NCBI GenBank assembly: GCA_045601245.1
Contig: JAZRZH010000019.1
Location: 1 to 16,195 of the forward strand
DNA: 16,195 bases
Direction: 5' to 3'
Source: Cacconaster sp045601245
GTDB taxonomy: Bacteria; Bacteroidota; Bacteroidia; Bacteroidales; UBA932
A program made the position numbers and the translations under genes. Under the pieces are notes generated by a model. It searched no databases. It saw only the letters and a program-made list of their open reading frames with translations, and had not been told where the DNA came from. Shown piece after piece: positions 6,442-14,503 of the stretch (the first letter of the stretch is position 1; every line of letters starts with the position of its first letter).

Positions 6442-8280
6442 TTATATTTCTTTTACACACCTTACGGAATATGCGCATGCGCGGCTGTAACCGGATGATG
6501 CACTCAGGCTTGAAGAATTAAAGCCGAAGCCGTAGGAAGTTGTACCGCCTTCTTCCGGAGTCGCTGACCAAATGCGACCCTCCGTACCCGCCTGTTTAAC
6601 CGTCTCAGCAAGTTTGGCTGTAGAACTTGTGTATGAATACTTGCCCGCTGCCGGAAACCATACGCCACTTGTCTTGTGCTGACGGCCATTGGCGGCGGTA
6701 CCGGCTACCCACGGAACTTTGGTGGAGGTGAAACCGGATGTCCAGTCCCTGCCCGGAATGCTGTATCCCGGAGGGCAGGGATCATATTTGGTCTTGTCCA
6801 CATCCCACAACGTATCATCCGACTCTGCGAGCCAATCCGAATTGCTGACATTGATGTATGTAGCCGGATTCTGTATGGTATACTCCACCGTACCTGTCGT
6901 CTCAGTTCTGCTTTTCAGGGTAATGGCAGTACCGGCCAGCGCCATCGGCGTCGAGACGGTCGCCTGGGCATTGCCCGGGAACGGATCCTTGCGTCCCCAC
7001 TGATACAGCAGTCCGAAAGTCGCAACTCCATCCTCAGCATTCGCCGAAGATGCACCGAGATTGCGGTCCATCATATGATATCCGGAGAAAGATGTCGTCC
7101 TGAACTTATCCTCGGTAAACCAGAGATGCCAGCTCCATAATATCTTGCCGGCGGCATCGGTCACAGCCACGAGGGCGTTTCCGCTCTTTACCGGAGCAGG
7201 AACGTCAAAGCATACATAGCCGTTCTTGTATTCAAGATTTGTCCTGACAAGCGAACCCTTCGGCGGCTGAATGACAGTATTGAATGTCTCCCATACCACG
7301 ACCGCCTTTGCCGGAGTTCCTATGCTTTCCAGGGAATTGCCCTTCGTCATCGCCGGGAATTTATGTTTTCCGGCCTCGCGGACAACATAGCAGTTTGCGG
7401 TCTGGGATATGTCAAGACCATTTTCTTCGCTGCATTTCACAGAAAGGTCGATGAAATTGTCGGACGGAAGCTCAAGCGGAACCATATCGAGCATCAGGCT
7501 GCGGGAAAGTGTGGCAGATGAAACAGACTTGTTGACTGTCATATAGCCATCCGCAACGAAAAGGATCTTCACACCCTTTTCCAGCCGGGCAGGCGGAAGT
7601 GAAACATAAACATACTGTACTTCATCCGTCAGCTGGAATCCTTCGCTGCCGAAATCAATCTTGACTTTGGGATCACCGTCAGTCATTGTGACCTCCGGCT
7701 CCCCGGATTCGTTGAAATTGACGATTGCGTCGCCGGACAGCGGAGTACCCTCGATGCTGTTGATTTCAATTTCGGAAATCTTGTCTGTTCCGGTCAGGGC
7801 CAGCCTTATGATGCTGCAGGCATTGATGAATCGGAAATCCAGTCCTGTGGCGTTGACCGCCAGCATAGTATTGGCACCGGCACAATGATGCGCAGCATCA
7901 TATTTCAGCACGGTCGGATAAGAAATCTTCAAATCCGAACCCACTATGGAATTCGATCTGTCATAAGGATACACGGCATAGTGCAACCCTATTGCAACAT
8001 CACCCGGGCAGTAGAAACCTGCATTGGGGGTATTCGCACCTTCGGTGAGAGTGAACTTCTTGTTTTCAGAGCCTGTCAAGACCGATATCGCGTCACCGGA
8101 TGCCCAATAATAACGGTATTCGCTTTCATTGAGATATGCCTTTGTGCCGTCAGAGGACTGCGGTGCGTCCGCAGCGCAGGCCGAGATGAACGTACCGTGG
8201 ATTTCCGGGGTATCTTCCACGCCGGAATTACAACCTGCCAGAATGCAGGCTAACGATATGATGAATGCTGTTCTTTTCAT
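6442..8280 (-). CDS. Fimbrillin-like lipoprotein with FISUMP-type C-terminal domain
   Basis: This is a predicted surface or periplasmic lipoprotein of 612 aa. MKRTAFIISLACILAGC is a type II signal with C17 lipidated. Residues of about 30-285 form a beta-rich fimbrillin-like domain (YYWASGDAISVL, AVYPYDRSN) that resembles the N-terminal domain of the neighbouring CotH protein. A middle domain (about 290-385) carries TANCYVVREAGKHKFPA, a motif common in Bacteroidota surface proteins. The C-terminal part (about 390-612) has DRNLGASSANAEDG, GLLYQWGRKDPFPG, DPCPPGYSIPG and a closing SVRCVKEI, the pattern of the FISUMP (Fibrobacter major paralogous) domain. The start codon overlaps the CotH stop as ATGA, so translation is probably coupled. 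Its role is unknown; adhesion or binding of glycan or protein is a guess from the domain types. Confidence 0.85.
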   Translation of the reverse strand: MKRTAFIISLACILAGCNSGVEDTPEIHGTFISACAADAPQSSDGTKAYLNESEYRYYWASGDAISVLTGSENKKFTLTEGANTPNAGFYCPGDVAIGLHYAVYPYDRSNSIVGSDLKISYPTVLKYDAAHHCAGANTMLAVNATGLDFRFINACSIIRLALTGTDKISEIEINSIEGTPLSGDAIVNFNESGEPEVTMTDGDPKVKIDFGSEGFQLTDEVQYVYVSLPPARLEKGVKILFVADGYMTVNKSVSSATLSRSLMLDMVPLELPSDNFIDLSVKCSEENGLDISQTANCYVVREAGKHKFPAMTKGNSLESIGTPAKAVVVWETFNTVIQPPKGSLVRTNLEYKNGYVCFDVPAPVKSGNALVAVTDAAGKILWSWHLWFTEDKFRTTSFSGYHMMDRNLGASSANAEDGVATFGLLYQWGRKDPFPGNAQATVSTPMALAGTAITLKSRTETTGTVEYTIQNPATYINVSNSDWLAESDDTLWDVDKTKYDPCPPGYSIPGRDWTSGFTSTKVPWVAGTAANGRQHKTSGVWFPAAGKYSYTSSTAKLAETVKQAGTEGRIWSATPEEGGTTSYGFGFNSSSLSASSGYSRACAYSVRCVKEI

Positions 8281-10721
8281 TGTGCAACACAGAAATCAGG
8301 GCTGTTGATGGATTTGTTCATCCAGTCGAGCCGTTCATTATAAACTTGAAGAAGAAGTGCATCCGCAGCCTCTACGGAGAGTGTTTCATCACCGTTGCGT
8401 GTCTGATCGGAAGGCCATCTGGCAGCATTGCGCTCCGCCGAACGGAAAACAGTCGGGAAAACAGCCTGGATATAATCCGACACGGTGAGAAGTGATGGAT
8501 AGACTTCATTCCATCTCCTGACAACACGATTGCAGAACTCCGGATCCTTGAAGAGATAACCGTAGTACAGTGGAACCGTGGTCTGGCTGTGGTCACGGTA
8601 ATAGTTGAGACTTGTCTTGTCAGCGCCCTTCATATACCATAAGTGTATGCGGTTCCAGCTCTTGTTCTTGTCCGCGCTTGTGGAATTGGCCTTATGGAAT
8701 GTCTCACAGTCGTAATCCCAGGCAGGACCTGCGTAAAGCTTGCCGATCTCCGTCTCCGAAACATCGCGCTTCTTGTACATATAACAACTTCTCGGGCCGT
8801 TGGACGGCTCGATGTTCTGGACAAGTTCGTTGAGAATCCAATAGTCGATGAAACTGTCGACATCTACATAATCCTTATAGTTGCGGGTCGTGTCCGCTCC
8901 TGAAAGGATTTTCTCGAGATCATTGATCCAGTTCATCATATATGTCGTGAGCGACTTGTACTCCGTCTTGCTGGTCCAGTCATCGGGATCCGGTGACTTG
9001 AATTTGACAGGAAGGTTGCGTATCGCCGTACGATATATTGTCTCGTCGGTATATGTATCATATTCCAGCAGATATCCGCCGGTACCCTTGAGACCGCTCA
9101 CCTTGCCCTCCTTCATCTCGTCGATGTCAAGACGGTTTTCATCCACCTTGATCTGTTCGCAGAGGTAATAGGTATTGTCGAAACTGCCGTTGAGCACGAG
9201 CTCCACGAACTTGCCCGAAGGTGACCATTCGAGATTGGTCAACTGTTCCGCAATCTTGAGCGCCACATCATTGCGCACAAGTGTACGGTCACGCCAATTG
9301 GCGAGCAGACACCATCTTTTGTGACCCTTCTTCTTGCCCTTCTCGGTCATAATATTGAGCATATCGGCCTTCTTGGCAAGCTTGATGGCATACGGCTTCT
9401 TGGGGAAGCCCCAGGTGGAGTTGCCTCTGCCCCGGATGGCATTGCCCAGATTCTCGTCACCCGGCTCGGTATAGGCGGTGATGGTTCCGTCAAGGTTCTG
9501 GATGAATATCTCGGTATTGTACACCCAGTCGGTCTTGTTCTTGATCGGTGCGGCTTCCGGAGTGTTGACGAACATCACCGGGAGTTCGACCGGAATGACC
9601 TCCACCGTATAGGATTCCTTTCCGTTTCCTCCGGTATCGAGAGTATAATATACCGGGGAGGAGAAATCATTGACGGTCACACCGCTCTGCTGAACGGTAC
9701 CGTTGACAAGTACCGTTGTGCTTTCAGGAACTTCGAAATTGGCGACAAGTGTCTTCTCGGTGCCCCAAGGGGCGTAAATCGTGATATAACCGTCCCTGAT
9801 GTTGTACGAAGAGTATTTATTGGTCGAACCTTCCGGAGAGAGGGAGAATGAAGTAAATGATTTGCCGCCGCTCAAACTGAGCTCGAGCGGAGCCATCGGC
9901 TGCACCTTGCCGGCAGCCAGACTTAAGGATTTGAGGGTAGTCTGCTCGAATATTTCTCCGGCACCGTTGGTCACCTCAACGGTGAAGCCCTGACTGAAGT
10001 CGACAGGAGGTACCGCTATCCAAAAATCTTTCGGTTCATCTGCTGAAACATCGGAAGGGATGCCGCCGCATTCGAGGACGACCTCTTTCTGCGCATCCGC
10101 CGACATAGTGACGGAAGGAACTGTGCCCGGTACTGCCTTCAACGTGGCGGCACCTGACAGCGGCTCATCCGAATTGCCCTTCAGCCGGATGCTGCGGACA
10201 TAATCAGAACCGAATAATCTGACCACCACGAAAGCACTGGCGCTGTAGAACTTGAGATTGTCATCCCCGGCTCCGGCAGTGGCCGCCGCCAGGATTATGG
10301 ATTTGCGGTCAAAGCCATCAGCGGCATAAGTCTGGACTGCAGGATAGATGACCGACACTTCACCGGAAGCGCTTCCGGATGTTGCCGCCTCATAAGGATA
10401 GACCGCCACGACTGAAGAGTTGGAGACGGATCCGCCGGATAGATATGAAAAGTTTCCTACATTGGATCCTGTCGGTCCGTCAAAGCGGTACATTGCCTTT
10501 GTGGAGCCGGCCAGAACCGCAATCGAGTCCTTCCCGTGCCATTTGAGCCTGCCATTGACCTCCACGTACACGCGTGTGGCGTCTTCGTTGATCTCAGCCT
10601 TGAATATCTTCTGAGCGGTATCGACCGTCATATCGCTCTCTATCTCCTGGGTACAGCCGCCAAGGAGTGCGGCCGTCGCTGCCGCGGCAAGGACCGCAAA
10701 TATTTTCTGAAGTCTTACCAT
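8277..10721 (-). CDS. CotH kinase-domain lipoprotein with fimbrillin-like N-terminus
   Basis: This is an 814-aa predicted lipoprotein with lipobox LLGGC and C23 lipidated. Residues of about 30-285 are a fimbrillin-like beta domain (DSIAVLAGS, VVAVYPYEA). About 290-380 is an Ig-like linker ending before LPVMFVNTPE. From about 380 on it is a CotH domain: RGRGNSTWG at 430-438, KKPYAIKL at 441-448, RWCLLANWRDRTLVRND, YYLCEQIKVDENR, DYWILNELVQN and AGPAWDYDCE with D669 and D671. In B. subtilis, CotH is an atypical protein kinase that phosphorylates spore-coat proteins. Here there are no spores, so the target is unknown and would lie outside the inner membrane. The conserved WDYD and RGNSTW motifs argue for an intact domain. 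It overlaps the small ORF upstream by 7 nt and the next lipoprotein gene by 4 nt. Catalytic activity is inferred only. Confidence 0.9.
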   Translation of the reverse strand: MVRLQKIFAVLAAAATAALLGGCTQEIESDMTVDTAQKIFKAEINEDATRVYVEVNGRLKWHGKDSIAVLAGSTKAMYRFDGPTGSNVGNFSYLSGGSVSNSSVVAVYPYEAATSGSASGEVSVIYPAVQTYAADGFDRKSIILAAATAGAGDDNLKFYSASAFVVVRLFGSDYVRSIRLKGNSDEPLSGAATLKAVPGTVPSVTMSADAQKEVVLECGGIPSDVSADEPKDFWIAVPPVDFSQGFTVEVTNGAGEIFEQTTLKSLSLAAGKVQPMAPLELSLSGGKSFTSFSLSPEGSTNKYSSYNIRDGYITIYAPWGTEKTLVANFEVPESTTVLVNGTVQQSGVTVNDFSSPVYYTLDTGGNGKESYTVEVIPVELPVMFVNTPEAAPIKNKTDWVYNTEIFIQNLDGTITAYTEPGDENLGNAIRGRGNSTWGFPKKPYAIKLAKKADMLNIMTEKGKKKGHKRWCLLANWRDRTLVRNDVALKIAEQLTNLEWSPSGKFVELVLNGSFDNTYYLCEQIKVDENRLDIDEMKEGKVSGLKGTGGYLLEYDTYTDETIYRTAIRNLPVKFKSPDPDDWTSKTEYKSLTTYMMNWINDLEKILSGADTTRNYKDYVDVDSFIDYWILNELVQNIEPSNGPRSCYMYKKRDVSETEIGKLYAGPAWDYDCETFHKANSTSADKNKSWNRIHLWYMKGADKTSLNYYRDHSQTTVPLYYGYLFKDPEFCNRVVRRWNEVYPSLLTVSDYIQAVFPTVFRSAERNAARWPSDQTRNGDETLSVEAADALLLQVYNERLDWMNKSINSPDFCVAQ

Positions 10722-10882
10722 GGCATATCGGGATTAATGTCCAGACCGCCGGGGAACATTCCGCCATCGCCCGCATCACGGCCGAAAGGATCGGCTGTGC
10801 CTCCGGTTGCGGAGGCTGCGAGTGCGTCGGCCGCATCGATGCTTAATGCAGCGGCCTCGGGTTTCAAATATTCTCGTTTCAT
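10715..10882 (-). CDS. Small 55-residue protein overlapping the CotH start
   Basis: An ATG at 10882 opens a 55-codon frame that fills the gap between gpmI and the CotH gene and ends with TAA at 10717-10715, overlapping the CotH ATG by 7 nt (CCATGGTAA). The peptide begins MKREYLKPEAAALSIDAADA, continues LAASATGG at 21-28, then has an acidic, glycine-rich tail: DPFGRDAGDGG, MFPGGLD and the ending INPDMPW. There is no membrane segment and no cysteine. The GG at 27-28 after an alanine-rich stretch resembles a double-glycine leader boundary, but this is not proven. In my experience short proteins starting MKKEY.KP are common in Bacteroidales beside surface-lipoprotein genes; I know of no assigned function. 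Support comes from gap filling, exact start-stop overlap and compositional sense. It could be a substrate or partner of the CotH protein or only a translational coupler. Confidence 0.65.
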   Translation of the reverse strand: MKREYLKPEAAALSIDAADALAASATGGTADPFGRDAGDGGMFPGGLDINPDMPW

Positions 10883-10906
10883 TGTCTGAAAGTTATTGTT
10901 TTATAT

Positions 10907-12424
10907 TCAAATAAGCGCTTTTCCTGTCATTACCTCAGGCTGAGGAATGCCCATCAGTTTGAGAATGGTCGGGGCGATGTCACAGAGACGGCCGTCGGCA
11001 ACAGCCTTGACGTCATCGTCAACAACGATGAACTGCACCTTGTTGAGCGAATGGGCGGTGTTCGGAGTGCCGTCACCGTTGACCGCATAGTCGGCGTTGC
11101 CGTGGTCCGCAGTGATAAGGACGGTGTATCCGTTGGCCCTTGCGGCACGCACAACCTCACCCACTGCGGAGTCTATGTACTTGACAGCCTTGACTATGGC
11201 ATCATACACTCCCGTATGGCCCACCATATCGCCGTTGGCGAAATTCAATATCACCATATCATGCTTTCCTGTGGCCAGATCCGCCACGAGGGCGTCCTTG
11301 ACCTGCGGCGCGCTCATCTCCGGCTGGAGATCATATGTAGCCACCTTCGGTGAATTGATGAGTATGCGGTCCTCTCCGGCAAATATCTGCTCGCGTCCTC
11401 CGTTGAAGAAGAATGTGACGTGCGCGTATTTCTCTGTCTCTGCGATGCGCAGCTGGCTGCGGCCTGCGGCTGAAACGACCTCTCCGAGGGTCTGAGGCAC
11501 ATTTTCTTTGTCAAAGAGAATGTGAAGGCCTGTGAAGCTGGCATCATACGGAGTGAGACAGCAATAGTGGAGCGGGATGGTGTGCATTCCCTGCTCTGGC
11601 ATATCCTGCTGAGTCAGGACGGAGGTGATTTCACGGGCGCGGTCGTTGCGGAAATTGAAGAAGATGACGCAGTCGCCCTTCTCTATCCTGGCCAGCGGTT
11701 CGCCGTCGGCTCCGACAATGCATACCGGCTTGATGAATTCGTCGGTCACGCCGGCATCGTAGGATGCCTGGATGGCCTCGGTGGCGGAAGTGAACTTTTC
11801 TCCCACACCTCCCACCATCAGGTCATATCCTGCCTTCACGCGGTCCCACCGCTTGTCGCGGTCCATGGTGTAGAAGCGGCCGCAGACCGATGCCACCTTG
11901 CCGGTGGTGGCAGCCATCTTCTCCTCAAGCTCGTCTACGAAGCCCTTGCCGCTCTTCGGGTCTGTGTCGCGGCCGTCCATCAGGCAGTGTACGAACACCT
12001 TGTCCAGACCGGCCCTGTCAGCCTCCGCGAGGAATTCATAAAGATGGTTCAGCGAGCTGTGCACGCCACCGTGGGAGCAGAGTCCCAGGAAATGCAGCCT
12101 GCAGCCGGTCTCCTTGACGTATCCGTAAGCCTTGCGTATCTCCTCGTTGGCCATCAGCGAATGATCGCGGCAGGCCATGTTGATCTTGACAAGATCCTGA
12201 TATACAACGCGGCCGCCGCCGATATTGAGATGTCCCACCTCGGAGTTGCCCATCTGCCCGTCCGGCAGTCCCACATCCTCCCCGCAGGCGGAAAGGTGCG
12301 ATGCCGGATATTCCGCCCTTATGGCGTCGATTTCCGGAGTTCCGGCAGTATATATTGCATTGGAGGCATCGGAGCTTCCTTCGCCCCAGCCGTCCAGAAT
12401 CATAAGCAATACTTTTTTCTGCAT
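10907..12424 (-). CDS. gpmI: 2,3-bisphosphoglycerate-independent phosphoglycerate mutase
   Basis: This is a cytoplasmic glycolytic and gluconeogenic enzyme interconverting 3- and 2-phosphoglycerate through a phosphoserine intermediate. It belongs to the alkaline phosphatase superfamily and binds two Mn2+. Visible residues are D11 in LMILDGWG, the nucleophile S61 in MGNSEVGH, DGRDTDP in the transferase domain, FRNDRAREIT, NFANGDMVGHTG and D440/H441 in TADHGNAD. The length of 505 aa is standard and the ends are complete. The leader before the ATG is A-rich (ATATAAAAAA), as expected for initiation without a Shine-Dalgarno sequence in Bacteroidota. The gene is divergent from rnr across 39 bp. Its stop is only 24 nt before the small ORF, with no visible terminator, so its promoter may also drive the CotH operon. 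Confidence 0.98.
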   Translation of the reverse strand: MQKKVLLMILDGWGEGSSDASNAIYTAGTPEIDAIRAEYPASHLSACGEDVGLPDGQMGNSEVGHLNIGGGRVVYQDLVKINMACRDHSLMANEEIRKAYGYVKETGCRLHFLGLCSHGGVHSSLNHLYEFLAEADRAGLDKVFVHCLMDGRDTDPKSGKGFVDELEEKMAATTGKVASVCGRFYTMDRDKRWDRVKAGYDLMVGGVGEKFTSATEAIQASYDAGVTDEFIKPVCIVGADGEPLARIEKGDCVIFFNFRNDRAREITSVLTQQDMPEQGMHTIPLHYCCLTPYDASFTGLHILFDKENVPQTLGEVVSAAGRSQLRIAETEKYAHVTFFFNGGREQIFAGEDRILINSPKVATYDLQPEMSAPQVKDALVADLATGKHDMVILNFANGDMVGHTGVYDAIVKAVKYIDSAVGEVVRAARANGYTVLITADHGNADYAVNGDGTPNTAHSLNKVQFIVVDDDVKAVADGRLCDIAPTILKLMGIPQPEVMTGKALI

Positions 12425-12431
12425 TTTTTTA

Positions 12432-12439
12432 TATTTTTG
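12432..12439 (+). promoter_or_regulatory. -7 box for rnr (TATTTTTG)
   Basis: TATTTTTG matches TAnnTTTG exactly and lies 24 bp before the rnr ATG, which would give a leader of about 18-20 nt. No TTTG is found at the expected -33 distance; that region (around 12408-12412) reads CAATAC and is inside gpmI. It lies within the proposed gpmI leader on the other strand. Confidence 0.5.
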
Positions 12440-12449
12440 TGCTTACAAG

Positions 12450-12481
12450 CAAAGTTATCATTTATGGCGAGAAATATCAAG
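12450..12481 (-). promoter_or_regulatory. Promoter for gpmI (TAACTTTG -7 box)
   Basis: On the minus strand TAACTTTG (12457-12450) matches TAnnTTTG exactly. An imperfect -33 element CTTG (12481-12478) lies 20 bp upstream, inside the first codons of rnr. The predicted start, around 12444, gives a leader of about 20 nt and nearly coincides with the predicted rnr start on the other strand. Confidence 0.55.
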
Positions 12482-14503
12482 AAAAATGTGAAGGGTGGGG
12501 AAAACCATCAGTCATCCCGCAGAAAGCCTTCCAGAAAGTCATCTTCCAAGGGTTCCAAATTCTACGCAACCGCTGAAGGCGTGCTCAGCATGAACCGTGA
12601 CGGACTCGGATTCGTCACAATCCAGGGAATGGAGGAAAGTGTCTTCATCCCTGTCCAGAAGATGCGCGGCGCCCTCAACGGCGACTATGTCAGAGTCAAC
12701 ATATCCCGCAGGCGCAGGCCGCAGAGCGGAAAGGTCGAAGGTGAGGTCGCGTGCGTGCTCCAGCGCTCGCGCAAGCCGCATATCGGTATTCTCGTCACCC
12801 GCAAAAAGGATGTCTGGGCAATAGTGGAGAGCCGCGTGATGCCGTACGACATTCGCATCATCTGCGACGGCCCCGACGATCTGCCGGTCATAGGCGGAAT
12901 GGAGGCCGCTGCCGGTGTAAAGGTCGCTGTCCTCGTCAAGGATTGGCCAAAAGGCGCTCCGGAACCTCTCGGTGTAATTGTCGACGTGCTCGGAATGCCG
13001 GGCGACAACGACACCGAGATGCATTCGATCCTCGCCGAATACAACCTCCCGTACCGCTTCGAACCGGAAATCGAAAATGCCGCCGAATCCATCTCCGAGG
13101 TCATCACGGACAAGGACATCGCCGAGCGCAAAGATTTCCGCGGGGTGACCACTTTCACCATCGACCCGAGCGACGCGAAGGACTTCGACGATGCGCTTTC
13201 ATACCGCAAGATGGACAACGGCAATTACGAGGTCGGCATCCACATCGCGGACGTGACACATTACGTGCAGCCTGGCAGCCCTGTGGACAGGGAAGCCTTC
13301 GACCGCGGCACTTCCGTCTATCTGGTGGACCGCACCATACCTATGCTTCCGGAGAAGCTCTGCAACAAGCTCTGCTCCCTCCGCCCTCACGAGGACAAAC
13401 TCTGTTTCTCCGCAGTGTTTGAACTCGACGACAAGGCGAAGGTCAAGAAAAGTTGGTTCGGACGCACCATCATCAACTCCGACTACCGCTTCGACTACGA
13501 ACAGGCCCAGAAGATCATCGAGACCAAGGAAGGACCGCTGGCCGAAGAGATATGCAAACTGCACTCTCTGGCAGACTGCCTGCGCAAGGAACGCTTCAGC
13601 AAGGGCGCGATGAACTTCGAGCGTCCTGAGATGAAGGTCATCGTCGACGAACAGGGCAAGCCTGTGGACGTCAAGCAGAAGATATCCGTGGACAGCAACT
13701 GGCTCATCGAGGAGTTCATGCTGCTGGCCAACCGCGGCGTCGCCGAATATGTGGCGAAGCACTGCAAGGCGAAGGATCCAACCTTCGTCTACCGTATCCA
13801 CGACAATCCTAACCCGGAGAAGATCGAGGAACTCCGCAAATTCGCCCACAACTTCAAGCACGAATTGGGCGACACCGGCAATCCGAAAAAAATTGCGAAG
13901 AGCCTCAACGACCTGATGGCCAGCGTCAAGGACAAGCCGGAAGAGGGTGCTATACAACTGATGGCGCTACGCTCGATGGCCCGCGCCTGCTATTCGACCG
14001 AAAACATCGGCCACTACGGCCTCGCATTCACGTACTACACACATTTCACCTCCCCTATCCGCCGCTATCCGGATATGATGTCGCACCGCCTGCTCGCTAT
14101 GTATATGGCCGGCGAGAAGTCGCAGGACAAGGTATATTATGAGGAATGCTGCAAGCACTCATCGGAGCGCGAGCAGCTCGCCACCGAAGCCGAGAGAGCC
14201 AGCGTCAAGTACAAGATGGTGGAATATATGCAGGACAAGGAGGGCAAGGAATTCGACGGCACAGTCTCCGGACTGACCGAATGGGGCATCTACGTCGAGA
14301 TCGAGCCGACCAAGATCGAAGGTATGGTCTCACTTCGGGATATGACCAACGACAGTTTCGTCTTCGACCAGGAGAATTACCGCAGCGTCAGCAAGGCCAA
14401 CGGCCGCATACTGACACTCGGCGACAAGGTGCGCATCCGCGTGCTCCGCGCCAATCTCGAGCAGAAACTGCTCGACTTCGAACTGCTTAATGAAGATGCC
14501 TAG
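12464..14503 (+). CDS. rnr: Ribonuclease R (RNB-family 3'-5' exoribonuclease)
   Basis: RNase R degrades structured RNA processively from the 3' end, releasing nucleoside monophosphates. The N-terminus is strongly basic (MARNIKKNVK, then an SRRKPSRKSS stretch). Two cold-shock/OB domains follow at about 27-190. The RNB domain (about 218-545) has IDPSDAKDFDDA, giving D234, D240, D242 and D243, in the same spacing as the four catalytic aspartates of RNase II/R, and later the signature HFTSPIRRYPD. A C-terminal S1 domain is at about 595-676 (FDGTVSGLTEWGIYVEIE). The length is 679 aa, somewhat shorter than E. coli RNase R. The ATG at 12464 is chosen over a long open extension upstream because the extension is antisense to gpmI and the protein starts naturally here, just after a -7 box. 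The TAG stop overlaps the convergent gene. Confidence 0.96.
   Translation: MARNIKKNVKGGENHQSSRRKPSRKSSSKGSKFYATAEGVLSMNRDGLGFVTIQGMEESVFIPVQKMRGALNGDYVRVNISRRRRPQSGKVEGEVACVLQRSRKPHIGILVTRKKDVWAIVESRVMPYDIRIICDGPDDLPVIGGMEAAAGVKVAVLVKDWPKGAPEPLGVIVDVLGMPGDNDTEMHSILAEYNLPYRFEPEIENAAESISEVITDKDIAERKDFRGVTTFTIDPSDAKDFDDALSYRKMDNGNYEVGIHIADVTHYVQPGSPVDREAFDRGTSVYLVDRTIPMLPEKLCNKLCSLRPHEDKLCFSAVFELDDKAKVKKSWFGRTIINSDYRFDYEQAQKIIETKEGPLAEEICKLHSLADCLRKERFSKGAMNFERPEMKVIVDEQGKPVDVKQKISVDSNWLIEEFMLLANRGVAEYVAKHCKAKDPTFVYRIHDNPNPEKIEELRKFAHNFKHELGDTGNPKKIAKSLNDLMASVKDKPEEGAIQLMALRSMARACYSTENIGHYGLAFTYYTHFTSPIRRYPDMMSHRLLAMYMAGEKSQDKVYYEECCKHSSEREQLATEAERASVKYKMVEYMQDKEGKEFDGTVSGLTEWGIYVEIEPTKIEGMVSLRDMTNDSFVFDQENYRSVSKANGRILTLGDKVRIRVLRANLEQKLLDFELLNEDA

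Noticed and set aside
10883..10915. Separate promoter for the small ORF/CotH operon (TAACTTTC near 10890)
   Set aside because: The box lacks the final G of TAnnTTTG, lies only a few bases from the ATG, and has no TTTG at the -33 distance; read-through from gpmI is simpler.
11522..12463. A 314-codon N-terminal extension of RNase R
   Set aside because: It is codon-aligned antisense to gpmI, has no recognisable domain, and the normal RNase R start MARNIKK follows a -7 box at 12432-12439.
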